Shown: positions 25,928 through 35,119, counted from the first letter of the stretch. The stretch: DNA of 64,000 nt from Aestuariimicrobium soli (GCF_051192575.1 NZ_JBPJSQ010000003.1:372001-436000); one strand, 5' to 3'. Program-made: numbers and translations. The notes: generated from the letters alone by a model not told the origin.

Positions 25928-26416
25928 ATGCCCGTCACCGATTTCGCCACCGATCCCGAGACCCGCACCATCACCATCACCGCCGAGTTCGCCGCCCCCG
26001 TGGAGCGCGTCTGGCAGCTCTACGCCGACCCCCGTCAGCTCGAGCAGGTCTTCGGCCCGCCCACCTACCCGGCCACCTTCGTCCAGCACGAGCTGGTCGT
26101 CGGGTCGCAGACGCACTACTACATGACCTCGCCCGAGGGGGAGAAGTACCCGGGCCTGTGGACGATCACCGCCGTCGACGAGCCGCGCTCGTTCTCGTTC
26201 GAGGACTCCTTCGCCGACGAGTCGTTCGTGGCCAACACCGACCTGCCGACGTCGACCAACACCTACGCCTTCGAACCCAGCGACGCCGGCACCCGGGCGG
26301 TGTTCACCTCGACCTTCGCCAGCGCCGAGGCCCTGCAGCAGGTGATCGACATGGGCGTCGAGGAGGGCTCGATCGGCGCCATCAATCAGATCGACGCCTT
26401 CCTGGCGGCCGCCTGA
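25928..26416 (+). CDS. SRPBCC/AHSA1-domain protein
   Basis: The 162-residue protein is a single START-like/AHSA1 fold, with FAAPVERVWQLYADPRQLEQVFGPPTYPA at the start, a central EKYPGLWTITAVDEPRSFSFED and a C-terminal helix. The fold forms a hydrophobic pocket for small ligands; the ligand is unknown. It is co-transcribed with the ArsR gene (one-base gap, GAGAGAG as ribosome site), a common pairing whose physiological role is largely unstudied. Confidence 0.85.
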   Translation: MPVTDFATDPETRTITITAEFAAPVERVWQLYADPRQLEQVFGPPTYPATFVQHELVVGSQTHYYMTSPEGEKYPGLWTITAVDEPRSFSFEDSFADESFVANTDLPTSTNTYAFEPSDAGTRAVFTSTFASAEALQQVIDMGVEEGSIGAINQIDAFLAAA

Positions 26417-26457
26417 CCACCCACTCGGCGACGGTCGGCCACGGGGGCGATCTCGGC

Positions 26458-26463
26458 TAGATT
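26458..26463 (+). promoter_or_regulatory. -10 box TAGATT, leaderless start of purL
   Basis: TAGATT is followed by 6 nt and GTG 26470, a leaderless arrangement as for purC and purF. Confidence 0.65.
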
Positions 26464-26469
26464 GACCCC

Positions 26470-28743
26470 GTGGCCGACACCGTTGAGCATGCAAGCCAGA
26501 CCCCCGATGCCGAGCAGCCCTGGGCCGAGCTGGGCCTGAAGTCCGACGAGTACGCCCGCATCCGCGAGATTCTCGGACGACGGCCGACCGGTGCCGAGTT
26601 GGCCATGTACTCGGTCATGTGGTCGGAGCACTGCTCCTACAAGTCCTCGAAGGTGCACCTGAAGCGCTTCGGGGTGCTCGACCAGACCACCCCGCGTGGC
26701 CCGCTGCTGGCCGGCATCGGCGAGAACGCCGGCGTCGTCGACATCGGCCAGGGGTATGCGGTCACGTTCAAGGCCGAGTCGCACAACCACCCCAGCTACG
26801 TCGAACCCCATCAGGGTGCTGCCACTGGCGTCGGCGGCATCGTCCGCGACATCCTGGCGATGGGCGCGCGTCCGATCGGCGTGATGGACCCGCTGCGCTT
26901 CGGCCCGCTCGACGCCCCCGACACCCAGCGCGTGCTGCCGGGGGTCGTCTCGGGCATCTCGAGCTACGGCAACTGCCTGGGCCTGCCCAACATCGGCGGC
27001 GAGGTCGTCTTCGACGCCACCTATGCGGGCAATCCGCTGGTCAACGCCCTGTGCGTCGGGCTGCTGAGGCACGAAGACCTGCACACCGCCCACGCCTCGG
27101 GCATCGGCAACCAGGTGATTCTGTACGGCGCGGCCACCGGCGGCGACGGCATCGGCGGCGCGTCGATCCTGGCCAGTGAGACCTTCGCCGACGCCGACGG
27201 CAAGCCCGCCAAGCGACCCGCGGTGCAGGTCGGCGACCCGTTCATGGAGAAGCTGCTGATCGAGTGCACCCTCGAACTGTTCGCCGAGGGGCTCGTCACC
27301 GGCATCCAGGACTTCGGCGCCGCCGGCATCTCGTGCGCGACCAGTGAGCTGGCCAGCGCCGGCGACGGCGGCATGCACGTCGACCTCGACAAGGTGGCGC
27401 TGCGCGATCACACGCTGGCGCCCGAAGAGATCCTGATGTCGGAGTCGCAGGAGCGCATGATGGCGGTCGTCGAGCCCGCCAAGGTCGAGCGCTTCCTCGA
27501 GATCTGCGCCAAGTGGGACGTGCTGGCCACCGTGGTCGGCGAGGTGATCGAGGGCGATCGGCTGATCATCGACTGGCACGGCGAGACCATCGTCGATGTC
27601 GACCCCAAGACGGTCGCCCACGAGGGGCCGGTGTACGAGCGGCCCCTGGCTCGTCCGACCTGGTTGGACGAGGTGCAGGCCGACGCCGCCGAGGTGCTGC
27701 CCCGGGCCGGCTCGGGCGACGAGCTGCGCGCCCAACTGCTGGCGCTGGTGGCCTCGCCCAACCTGTGCGACAAGTCGTGGGTGACCGACCAGTACGACCG
27801 TTACGTGCGCGGCAACACCGTGCTGGCGCAGCCCGCCGACTCGGGCATGCTGCGCATCGACGAGCAGACCGGCCTCGGCATCGCGCTGTCGACCGATGCC
27901 AATGGACGATTCGCCTATCTCGACCCCTACCAGGGTGCGCAGCTGGCGCTGGCGGAGAGCTACCGCAACGTGGCCACCTCGGGTGCCGAGCCGGTGGCGA
28001 TCACCGACTGCCTGAACTTCGGTTCGCCGGAGGATCCGGCCGTGATGTGGACCTTCGTCGAGGCCATCAAGGGGCTGGTCGACGGCTGCCGTGCCCTGGG
28101 CACCCCGGTGACCGGAGGCAATGTCAGCTTCTACAACCAGACCGGCGACGTGGCGATTCTGCCGACGCCGACCGTCGGCATGCTCGGCGTGATCGACGAT
28201 GTCGCCAGGCGCAACCCCACCGCCTTCGCCCACCCGGGCGACGCCGTGGTGCTGCTGGGCGAGACCCGCGCGGAACTGTCGGGCTCGGTGTGGGCCGACG
28301 TGGTGCATGACGGCCACCTGGGCGGGCGTCCGCCGGCGGTCGACTTCGCCGCCGAGCAGGCCCTGGGACGAGTGCTGATCGCCGCGGGCCAGCAGGGGCT
28401 GCTGACCTCGGCCCATGACCTCGCCGACGGCGGGCTGTCGCAGGCCCTGGTCGAGTCGGTGCTGGGCTCCGCGGACGAGACCCTCGGGGTGGCGGTGACG
28501 CTGCCCGCGGGTGACCCGACGGTGCAGTTGTTCAGCGAGTCCGCTGCGCGGGCGCTGGTCTCGCTGCCCGGCTCGTCGCTGGGTCGCCTGGAGGAGCTGT
28601 GCGCCGAGCACGGGGTCGTCTGGGAGCGGATCGGCGAGGTCACCGGCGAGGGTTCTCTCGAGGTGATCGGGCAGTTCTCGGTGGCGACCGCCGAGGTGCG
28701 GGCCGCCTGGCAGGCTCCGATCCCCGCCGCCATGAACGCCTGA
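26470..28743 (+). CDS. purL: FGAM synthetase large subunit PurL
   Basis: The 757-residue small-type PurL uses ATP and ammonia from PurQ to convert FGAR to FGAM. Characteristic motifs are MWSEHCSYKSSK, FKAESHNHPSYVEP, the glycine-rich GAATGVGGIVRDI and DFGAAGISCATSELA. Its length fits the stand-alone PurL that needs separate PurS and PurQ, both found at 10068-11949. The 14.5 kb between purQ and purL is filled with glycan and peptidase genes, so the usual purSQL operon is split. A hairpin at 28816 ends the transcript. Confidence 0.96.
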   Translation: MADTVEHASQTPDAEQPWAELGLKSDEYARIREILGRRPTGAELAMYSVMWSEHCSYKSSKVHLKRFGVLDQTTPRGPLLAGIGENAGVVDIGQGYAVTFKAESHNHPSYVEPHQGAATGVGGIVRDILAMGARPIGVMDPLRFGPLDAPDTQRVLPGVVSGISSYGNCLGLPNIGGEVVFDATYAGNPLVNALCVGLLRHEDLHTAHASGIGNQVILYGAATGGDGIGGASILASETFADADGKPAKRPAVQVGDPFMEKLLIECTLELFAEGLVTGIQDFGAAGISCATSELASAGDGGMHVDLDKVALRDHTLAPEEILMSESQERMMAVVEPAKVERFLEICAKWDVLATVVGEVIEGDRLIIDWHGETIVDVDPKTVAHEGPVYERPLARPTWLDEVQADAAEVLPRAGSGDELRAQLLALVASPNLCDKSWVTDQYDRYVRGNTVLAQPADSGMLRIDEQTGLGIALSTDANGRFAYLDPYQGAQLALAESYRNVATSGAEPVAITDCLNFGSPEDPAVMWTFVEAIKGLVDGCRALGTPVTGGNVSFYNQTGDVAILPTPTVGMLGVIDDVARRNPTAFAHPGDAVVLLGETRAELSGSVWADVVHDGHLGGRPPAVDFAAEQALGRVLIAAGQQGLLTSAHDLADGGLSQALVESVLGSADETLGVAVTLPAGDPTVQLFSESAARALVSLPGSSLGRLEELCAEHGVVWERIGEVTGEGSLEVIGQFSVATAEVRAAWQAPIPAAMNA

Positions 28744-28815
28744 GCGGGAGCGTTTACGGCGCACTACAGGCGCCCGCCCCGCGCTCGACCCTGCGCCCGA
28801 CCCGCGCAAACCCGC

Positions 28816-28865
28816 AGGAAAACGTGCGGCTCCCAGGAAACTTCCTGAGAGCCGCACGTTTTCCT
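28816..28865. terminator. Long hairpin between convergent purL and amylase genes
   Basis: A perfect 17-bp stem, AGGAAAACGTGCGGCTC with its complement, continues after one mismatch into CAGGA/TCCTG, making a near-continuous hairpin of about 22 bp. It ends in TTTTCCT on the plus strand and AAAACG-complement on the other, and sits between two convergent genes, so a bidirectional terminator is likely. Confidence 0.7.
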
Positions 28866-28903
28866 ACGAGTGTGAGGGTGAGGGGGTCCTCCAACGCGGT
28901 GGC

Positions 28904-30481
28904 TCAGCCCTCGACGGCCGTCCTGCTGAGCGCGACGACGGCGCCCGCCGGCACCGGCGCGACCAACAGTCCTCCGGAGACCTCGTAGCGGGTCTGGCAG
29001 TTCTCGGCCAGGTTGCAGTAGGAACCATCGGGCAGCCCCGTCGGACGCTGCACCGTCACCTCGGACTCGCCGGCATTCATCGCCACGAACCCGCGCGCCG
29101 ACCCCGGCGACGTCTCACCCCGGACGATGGTGGCCACGTTCCCCTCGGCGGCGGCTTCGGCCGGGGCATCTCCCATGGCGTCGTGGAAGGCGATCATGCC
29201 CGTCACCCACGCGTCTCGATGGTTGCAGGTGAACCCCTCCTCGCCGTCACCGAGCCGCTGCGGTTCGGTGGCATCGCCGCACTGGGCGGGGCCCACTCGT
29301 CCGGTGTTCTCCCGGGGAGGGGACTGGTCGTTGTTGCCCAGCTCGAAGTGGTAGCCCGAGTAGACCACCGGAGTGCCGTAGCCGTAGCCCAGCAGGAAGG
29401 CCTCACCCAGGCGATAGGGGCCGAGCTTGGCGATCGAGAGGGTCTCGCCGTTGCGCTCGGTGTCGTGGTTGTCGACGAAGGTGACGGCGTAGACCGACGG
29501 CAGCCACGATCCGGTGTTGAACGCGTTCAGGGAGTCGAACGAGAAGGTGCCGAAGGCGTCGTTCAGGGCGCGGGCGTAGCCGAACTCCTGCACCAGCCCG
29601 AGGTCGACGTACTGCTCGGGGGTGACGGGTTCGTCGCCGCCGCGAATCACCTCCTGGATCAGCTTCGGCCGGGTCGGCAGGGCATCGACGATCGCGGCCA
29701 GATCGGCGGCCGACATGTGCTTGGCGGCATCGATGCGGAACCCGTCGACCCCCAGCGACTGCAGGTCGGCCAGATAGGCGGTCAGGGTGCGTCGCACCTT
29801 GTCGGAGCCGGTGTCGAGGTCGGCGAGGTTGACCAGTTCGCAGGTCTGCACCTGGGCCTGGTTGGTGTAGTCGACGATGTCGTCGTTCTCGGTCAGTCCG
29901 CAGTGGTGGAAGTCGGACGAGGTGTACAGCCCGGGGTAGTCGTAGTGCGAGTAGTGCGATCCGGCGGTGCCGACGCCGGGGGAGTCCTGCCCGGTCATGT
30001 GGTTCAGCACGGCGTCGACGTAGACCTCGACGCCGGCCGCGTGACAGGCCTTCACCATGGCGGCGAACTCTGCCCGTGTGCCGAGGGTCGAGTCGAGGCG
30101 GTACGAGACGGGCTGGTAGACGATCCACCAGGGGGCGAGGTTCGCCGGGTCGCCGGTGATCGACTCCTGCGGCGGTGAGGTCTGCAGGAAGTCGTAGCCC
30201 AGCTCGGCCAGATGGGGGCATTCGTCCGCGATGGAGGGCCAGGTCCACTGGAACAACTGCACGCCGACCGGGGCGGCGGGTCCGACGGGTGCCGGGGTGC
30301 CCGCCCCGGCGCCGCCCGGCCCGGACGAGGTGCGCGGCTGCGCCGCCACGAGGGCCGCGATCAGCGCCAGCCCGACGACCAGCACCAGCACCGGTGCCCA
30401 CCCGCGCAGCCCTCCGCCCCGCGCGAGAACGCCGGCGGGGCGTCGGCGGGGAGCGAGGTGGTCGGCGGCGCTGCTGTCCAT
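28904..30481 (-). CDS. Membrane-anchored or secreted GH13 alpha-amylase
   Basis: The 525-residue protein has one N-terminal membrane segment (28-47) and a Gly/Ala/Pro linker, then a GH13 barrel. Catalytic residues are D251 (GFRIDAAKH), E277 (IQEVIRGG) and D340 (VDNHDTERN). VYVDAVLNHM is conserved region I. The short (beta/alpha)8 plus all-beta C domain resembles the animal/Streptomyces type of alpha-amylase that cuts internal alpha-1,4 glucan bonds outside the cell. A weak AACAGT box stands 6 nt before the ATG. Confidence 0.9.
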   Translation of the reverse strand: MDSSAADHLAPRRRPAGVLARGGGLRGWAPVLVLVVGLALIAALVAAQPRTSSGPGGAGAGTPAPVGPAAPVGVQLFQWTWPSIADECPHLAELGYDFLQTSPPQESITGDPANLAPWWIVYQPVSYRLDSTLGTRAEFAAMVKACHAAGVEVYVDAVLNHMTGQDSPGVGTAGSHYSHYDYPGLYTSSDFHHCGLTENDDIVDYTNQAQVQTCELVNLADLDTGSDKVRRTLTAYLADLQSLGVDGFRIDAAKHMSAADLAAIVDALPTRPKLIQEVIRGGDEPVTPEQYVDLGLVQEFGYARALNDAFGTFSFDSLNAFNTGSWLPSVYAVTFVDNHDTERNGETLSIAKLGPYRLGEAFLLGYGYGTPVVYSGYHFELGNNDQSPPRENTGRVGPAQCGDATEPQRLGDGEEGFTCNHRDAWVTGMIAFHDAMGDAPAEAAAEGNVATIVRGETSPGSARGFVAMNAGESEVTVQRPTGLPDGSYCNLAENCQTRYEVSGGLLVAPVPAGAVVALSRTAVEG

Positions 30482-30533
30482 GCGCTCACTGTTGCAGACT
30501 CACCCGCCGCCCGTCATCGGTCGCCCACGCCCG

Positions 30534-30611
30534 CCGCTCCAAAAGTGTTCGCTGGCGACAGATGTTGTAGAAATCTGCAATCGGTGTCGCCAGCCGACAC
30601 TTTTGGAGCGG
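30534..30611. repeat. Long intergenic near-palindrome upstream of the amylase gene
   Basis: Arms 30534-30560 and 30585-30611 match at 25 of 27 positions (core CTCCAAAAGTGT and CTGGCGACA). The 24-nt centre can form a competing small stem with the arm edge (CAGAT at 30559 and ATCTG at 30573). It lies between co-directional PhyH and amylase genes, 53 bp before the amylase start, so it may terminate PhyH transcription or fold in a leader. Confidence 0.7.
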
Positions 30612-30628
30612 TCGCGCCGGGAGCCACC

Positions 30629-31492
30629 TCAGCTCTCGGGGGTGTAGGCGTGCCCGCCGGGTGCGTTGATGTAGTCGATGTCGCCCTCGACGTAGGTGGC
30701 CGCCTGTCGCAGCACCGGGTGGGCCAGCAACTCTTCGCTGCCCGCCGGGAACCGCAGCGGGTTGTCGTGGCTGAGGAACCCCGCCCGGTGGATCATCGCG
30801 ATCATCGGGCGCGCCTGGTCGGTGTGGTTCGGCATGCCCGCATGCCACAGCCGGATGTCGCGGATCATCATCGACCCGCGCGGGAAGGTGGCCTGGAACG
30901 GGGGAGCGACCGCCCGCCGTGCCTCGAGGATGTCGAGCGGGATCTCGATGTCGTCGCCGGCGCCGACCGCGAGCTCGCGGTGGGTGCCGGGCCAGATCTC
31001 GGTTCCGCCGTTCTCGGCCGACACGTCGACGGTGAGCACGTTCACCACCAGCTCGGCCGGCGGGTGCGCCACCTCCATCACGTCGACCGGCCACAGGTGG
31101 CCCACGTCGGCGTGCACCGGTTGGCGGTTCTCGCTCGGCAGCGCCGTGTTGCCGCCGTACATCACGTTGGTCATGCCGGGGCCGAGGATGGCGCTGGTCA
31201 CCTGGATGGCGAACTCGTTCACCAGCACGTCGCGGAACAGGAAGGGCTCGAACGGCGGCGGGTCCTGCTGCACGTTGCCCGCATGCCAGTTGTAAGGGGC
31301 ATCCGGACGAGCCTGCAGCAGCGCCACGTCCGCGACGATCCGCTCGTGCAGGGCGTCGAGATGGGCCTCGTCCACCACCTTCTCGAGCACCACGTAGCCG
31401 TCGCGGCGCACGGCCTCCACGGCCTCGGTGAGGTGGTCGGCGCTCAGGGCACCGGCGGAACGTTCGTCGTCGGTCAGTTGGATCATCACCAT
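30629..31492 (-). CDS. Phytanoyl-CoA dioxygenase (PhyH) family protein
   Basis: The 287-residue protein is an Fe(II)/2-oxoglutarate oxygenase of the PhyH group. The iron ligands are His and Asp in VHADVGHLW and a distal His in RLWHAGMPNH; an Arg in HTDQARPMI can bind 2-oxoglutarate. NGGTEIWPGTHR is the typical loop between them. The substrate is unknown; bacterial members hydroxylate varied small molecules. ATG 31492 is favoured because TAGGGT lies 7 nt upstream, over GTG 31501. Confidence 0.83.
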   Translation of the reverse strand: MVMIQLTDDERSAGALSADHLTEAVEAVRRDGYVVLEKVVDEAHLDALHERIVADVALLQARPDAPYNWHAGNVQQDPPPFEPFLFRDVLVNEFAIQVTSAILGPGMTNVMYGGNTALPSENRQPVHADVGHLWPVDVMEVAHPPAELVVNVLTVDVSAENGGTEIWPGTHRELAVGAGDDIEIPLDILEARRAVAPPFQATFPRGSMMIRDIRLWHAGMPNHTDQARPMIAMIHRAGFLSHDNPLRFPAGSEELLAHPVLRQAATYVEGDIDYINAPGGHAYTPES

Positions 31493-31499
31493 GACCTCC

Positions 31500-31505
31500 A
31501 CCCTA
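31500..31505 (-). promoter_or_regulatory. -10 box TAGGGT, leaderless start of the PhyH gene
   Basis: Minus-strand TAGGGT is followed by 7 nt and ATG 31492. It lies in the 25-bp gap after the subtilase stop, so this gene has its own promoter. Confidence 0.65.
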
Positions 31506-31517
31506 GGCAGAGACCCC

Positions 31518-33329
31518 TCAGCCCCAGGTGAAGATCGCGCCCTTCGCGCCTGAACTGGTGCCCTGAGAGGTGGTCACATGGACGATCCCCCGGCCGCCCG
31601 TGGTGCCGGCCGGAATCCGCACCAGCGCCGACGTGGGTGACTCGACCGCCGTCACCGTGGCCGCCACTCCGCCGACGTCGGCCGTCATGCCGGGAAGGAA
31701 CCCTCGTCCGGTGATGCGGATCACGGTGCCCGCGGGCTTGCCGGTCGCCGACAGGGCGACGACCCGGGGCACGTCGACGTAGAGCGCCCGACCAACGGCG
31801 GTGGTGCCCGCCGGGCTGACGGTGCGGATGACGTAGGGGCCGGGTGCGAGGTGCGCCGGCATCGTGCCGGTGAACTGCGTGTCCGAGGTCACCGACAGGT
31901 TGGTGAGGGCGAGTCCGCCCACCGTGACCGACGTGATCTGGCTGAAGCCGATGCCGGTGAACCTGACCGTGGTGCCCCCGGCCAGCGGGGTCGCCGCCCA
32001 GCTCTGCCCGGTCAGCACGGGCGCGAGGGTGCGGGTGGCGTCGAGAATGCCGGCGCCGCACCCCTGGCAGGAGCTGGCGGGGCGAGCGCGGGAGGCGAGC
32101 ATCGACTCGACCTGAGGCCCGGTCAGGCCGGGCTGTTGCGACCACAGCATCGCCGCGACCGCGCTCACCTGCGGGGCGGCGAATGAGGTGCCGATGCCGC
32201 GGGTCACCCCGTAGGAGCCGTTGTTGGTGGTGGACGAATTGACCGTCAGCAGGGGCAGCGGCGCGCTCGGGTCGCCACCGGGTGCCGCCAGGTCGACCGT
32301 CGTGCCGTAGTTGGAGTAGCTCGCCCGCTGCTGGGTCGAGGTGCTGGCCGCCACATTGACCACGCCCGCGCAGTTGCCGGGGGCGTACTGTTGGGCGGCC
32401 GAGGCCACGTTGCCCGCAGCCGTCACCACGATCGAGCCGCGCGAGCGAGCCGTGGTGATGGCCTGCTGCCAGTCGGGGCTGCAGGCGGCCGGGTCGACGG
32501 TGCTCAGCGACAGGTTGATCACCCTTGCCGGGTGGGTGTTCGTCGGCACCCCACTCACGGTGGCGCCGCTGGCCCAGGCGATGGCGTCGATGACGTCGGA
32601 CTCAATGCCCCCGCACTGACCGAGCACGCGCACCGGCAGGATCTTCGCCCCCGGGGCCACGCCCGCGATGTCGCGTCCGTTGTCGCGCAGGGCTGCGATC
32701 GTGCCAGCCACCGCCGTGCCGTGCCACGCCGAGGGCTCCCCGTCGCAGTAGTCGCCAGTGTCGGTGGGGTCGGCGTCTCGTCCGCTGTTGCCGTCGGCAC
32801 CCGACGAATCGGAGATGAAGTCGTAGCCGCCCACGAACTGGCCGGTCAGGTCGGGGTGGTTGGTCTTGCCCGAGTCGATCACGGCGACCGTCACGCCGGC
32901 CCCCGTGAACCGCTGCACGGGGGTCAGGGTGATGCCGGCCGCGCTCGACAGGTTCCACTGGTTCACGTACTCGGGGTCGTTCGAGACCGCCCGCACCCGC
33001 CGGTTCGGCCCGGCGTACTCGACGTCGGGGCGCGACTGCAGGGCGGCGATCACGGCCCGGGGGTCACCGGCACCGTCGACCACCACCGTGCCGGTGAACA
33101 ACTGCCGCTTCTCGGTGGGGATGGCCCGCAGGCGCTTCGTCGACTGCGCAGCTCGCAGCGCCTTCGTCCGTTGTGCCTTGTCGGAGCCGGGTGCAAACCG
33201 CACCAGCACCTCGTTCGTCCACCCCTTCGGCAGCGGCGGGGCGGCGTCGGCGGGCAGCTGCGGGGTGGCGGTGACCAGCAGGCCGGTGACGACCAGCAGC
33301 GGGAGCAGGGCCCGGGAAGTGCGCTTCAC
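31518..33329 (-). CDS. Secreted S8 subtilisin-like protease with two IPT/TIG-like domains
   Basis: The 603-residue precursor has a signal peptide (about 1-30), an I9 inhibitor propeptide (about 40-115), and a subtilase domain with the triad D152 (AVIDSG), H203 (WHGTAVAGT) and S382 (GTSFAAP), plus oxyanion N307. Residues about 430-515 and 516-603 are two immunoglobulin-like IPT/TIG domains (VRFTGIGFS, IRITGRGFLPG). It should mature by autoprocessing and act outside the cell. The C-terminal domains may bind the wall or a substrate. GTG 33329 has a leaderless box. Confidence 0.9.
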   Translation of the reverse strand: MKRTSRALLPLLVVTGLLVTATPQLPADAAPPLPKGWTNEVLVRFAPGSDKAQRTKALRAAQSTKRLRAIPTEKRQLFTGTVVVDGAGDPRAVIAALQSRPDVEYAGPNRRVRAVSNDPEYVNQWNLSSAAGITLTPVQRFTGAGVTVAVIDSGKTNHPDLTGQFVGGYDFISDSSGADGNSGRDADPTDTGDYCDGEPSAWHGTAVAGTIAALRDNGRDIAGVAPGAKILPVRVLGQCGGIESDVIDAIAWASGATVSGVPTNTHPARVINLSLSTVDPAACSPDWQQAITTARSRGSIVVTAAGNVASAAQQYAPGNCAGVVNVAASTSTQQRASYSNYGTTVDLAAPGGDPSAPLPLLTVNSSTTNNGSYGVTRGIGTSFAAPQVSAVAAMLWSQQPGLTGPQVESMLASRARPASSCQGCGAGILDATRTLAPVLTGQSWAATPLAGGTTVRFTGIGFSQITSVTVGGLALTNLSVTSDTQFTGTMPAHLAPGPYVIRTVSPAGTTAVGRALYVDVPRVVALSATGKPAGTVIRITGRGFLPGMTADVGGVAATVTAVESPTSALVRIPAGTTGGRGIVHVTTSQGTSSGAKGAIFTWG

Positions 33330-33335
33330 GCGTGC

Positions 33336-33341
33336 ATCCTA
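33336..33341 (-). promoter_or_regulatory. -10 box TAGGAT, leaderless start of the subtilase gene
   Basis: Minus-strand TAGGAT is followed by 6 nt and GTG 33329. Only 16 bp separate it from the opposing -10 box at 33358. Confidence 0.65.
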
Positions 33342-33357
33342 AGCGGAGCCACCCCGA

Positions 33358-33363
33358 TAGGGT
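33358..33363 (+). promoter_or_regulatory. -10 box TAGGGT, leaderless start of the M20 gene
   Basis: TAGGGT is followed by 6 nt and ATG 33370. The two divergent start codons are 40 bp apart and their promoters must share DNA. Confidence 0.65.
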
Positions 33364-33369
33364 CGGAGC

Positions 33370-34731
33370 ATGGCTCCCGACGACGCTGATGTGCCGCTGA
33401 CCACCCGCCTGCAGAACGTGCTGCCGAGCGCTCTCGACCTGCTCAAGGAGCATGTCGCGATTCCGTCGGTGAGTTCGCTGCCCGAGCGCGCCGACGACGT
33501 CGAGCGCAGCGCCGCCTGGGTGCTGGCGCAGGCCCAACGCCTCGGTTGTGCGCAGGGCTGGATCGTCACCGAGGGCGGCAAGCCCGCCGTCATCGCCCAG
33601 TGGCCCGCCCCCGAGGGCCAGCCCACCGTCTGCCTGTACGCCCACCACGACGTGCAGCCCACCGGCGACCTCGCGTTGTGGGCGAGCGACCCGTTCGTCG
33701 CCACCGAGCGCACCGACGCGGTCGGCGAGGAGCGCCTCTACGGCCGCGGAACCGCCGATGACAAGGGCGGACTCGCCGTTCACCTGGCCGCCCTCGAGGC
33801 CTTCGGCGGGAAGCCTCCCGTGGGGGTGACCCTGTTCATCGAGGGCGAGGAAGAGATCGGTTCGCCCTCGCTGGCCACGATCATCGAGCGCCACCATGAG
33901 GCGCTCGCGGCCGACGTCTTCGTGATCGCCGACTCCGGCAACTGGGAGGTCGGCGTGCCCGCCTTCACCACCACCCTGCGCGGCCTGGCCGACTGCGTCG
34001 TCGAGGTCGCCACCCTCGACCACGCGCTGCACTCCGGCTCGTTCGGCGGCGTCGTCCCCGATGCCCTCACCACGCTGTGCCGGCTGCTCGCGACCCTGCA
34101 CGACGACAACGGACGAGTCGCCGTGGCCGGCCTCGGCACCTCCGAGGCGCCGGAGCTCGACTACCCCGAGCAGCGGCTGCGGTCGGAGACCGGTGTGCTC
34201 GATGGGGTCGACTGGATCGGCGAGGGGTCGGTCGTGTCGCGGTTGTGGAACCAGCCCTCGATCAGCGTGCTCGCCATCGATGCGCCCAGCGTCGCGAACG
34301 CCTCGAACACGCTGCAGCCGAAGGCCCGGGCCAAGGTCTCGTTGCGGGTCGCTCCCGGCGACGATGCCCATCAGGCCATGGCGGCCCTGCACCGCCACCT
34401 CGAGGAGCACGCCCCCTTCGGGGCGCGGGTGACGGTGACCGACGGCGACGCCGGGCAGCCGGGGATCATCGCCTTCGAGGGCGCCGTGGCCGAGGCGGCC
34501 ACCGACGCCTTCCGCGAGGCCTGGGGTGTCGACCCGGTGCAGATGGGTCAGGGCGGGTCGATTCCCATGGTGGCCGACTTCCAGCGGCAGTTCCCGCAGG
34601 CCACGGTGCTGGTGACGGCCGTCGGCGATCCCGACACCCGTGCCCACGGCATCGATGAGTCGCTGCACCTGGGCGACTGGCGCAAGGCCTGCCTCGCCGA
34701 GACGCTGCTGCTCGACCGACTGGCGCGCTGA
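33370..34731 (+). CDS. M20-family dipeptidase
   Basis: The 453-residue enzyme is a two-zinc M20 peptidase. Metal and catalytic residues are visible in YAHHDVQP, RGTADDKGG, the acid pair in FIEGEEEIGSPS, and the inserted dimerisation domain beginning at LDHALHSGSFGG. The length and HDVQPTGD motif match the PepV/CPG2-like dipeptidases of Actinobacteria that cut dipeptides in the cytoplasm. The DUF1992 gene follows one base after its stop, suggesting an operon. Confidence 0.9.
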   Translation: MAPDDADVPLTTRLQNVLPSALDLLKEHVAIPSVSSLPERADDVERSAAWVLAQAQRLGCAQGWIVTEGGKPAVIAQWPAPEGQPTVCLYAHHDVQPTGDLALWASDPFVATERTDAVGEERLYGRGTADDKGGLAVHLAALEAFGGKPPVGVTLFIEGEEEIGSPSLATIIERHHEALAADVFVIADSGNWEVGVPAFTTTLRGLADCVVEVATLDHALHSGSFGGVVPDALTTLCRLLATLHDDNGRVAVAGLGTSEAPELDYPEQRLRSETGVLDGVDWIGEGSVVSRLWNQPSISVLAIDAPSVANASNTLQPKARAKVSLRVAPGDDAHQAMAALHRHLEEHAPFGARVTVTDGDAGQPGIIAFEGAVAEAATDAFREAWGVDPVQMGQGGSIPMVADFQRQFPQATVLVTAVGDPDTRAHGIDESLHLGDWRKACLAETLLLDRLAR

Positions 34732-34732
34732 C

Positions 34733-35119
34733 ATGACGTCGGGGTTCGAGAACTGGATCGACAAGCAGATCCGCGAGGCGACCGAGCGCGGGGAGTTCTC
34801 GAACCTGCCCGGGGAGGGCAAGCCGGTCGAGTTGGGCCGTCCGGGCGACGACGAATGGTGGCTCCGCCGCAAGCTCGAGAAGGAAGACCTGCGGGGGGCG
34901 ATGCCGACCTCGCTGTCGCTTCGTCGGGAGAAGCAGGACATTCACGAGACCCTCGCCGACGTGCGTTCGCGCGGGGCGGCACGCGAGCTCGTGGACGACC
35001 TGAACGCCCGCATTCGTGACGCCAACGTACGCCAGGTGGAGCGGGTGCCGATCTTCACCGGCGAACTCGACGTCGAGGCCGTGCTGGACGAATGGGAGCG
35101 GCGGCGGGGGAGCCGCTGA
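34733..35119 (+). CDS. DUF1992/DnaJ C28-homology protein
   Basis: The 128-residue protein is the DUF1992 type: ENWIDKQIREATERGEFSNLPGEGKP at the N-terminus and conserved DDEWWLRRKLEKE. This domain is found in eukaryotic DNAJC28 and in small bacterial proteins of unknown function. It starts one base after the M20 gene stop. No J domain is present. Confidence 0.85.
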   Translation: MTSGFENWIDKQIREATERGEFSNLPGEGKPVELGRPGDDEWWLRRKLEKEDLRGAMPTSLSLRREKQDIHETLADVRSRGAARELVDDLNARIRDANVRQVERVPIFTGELDVEAVLDEWERRRGSR

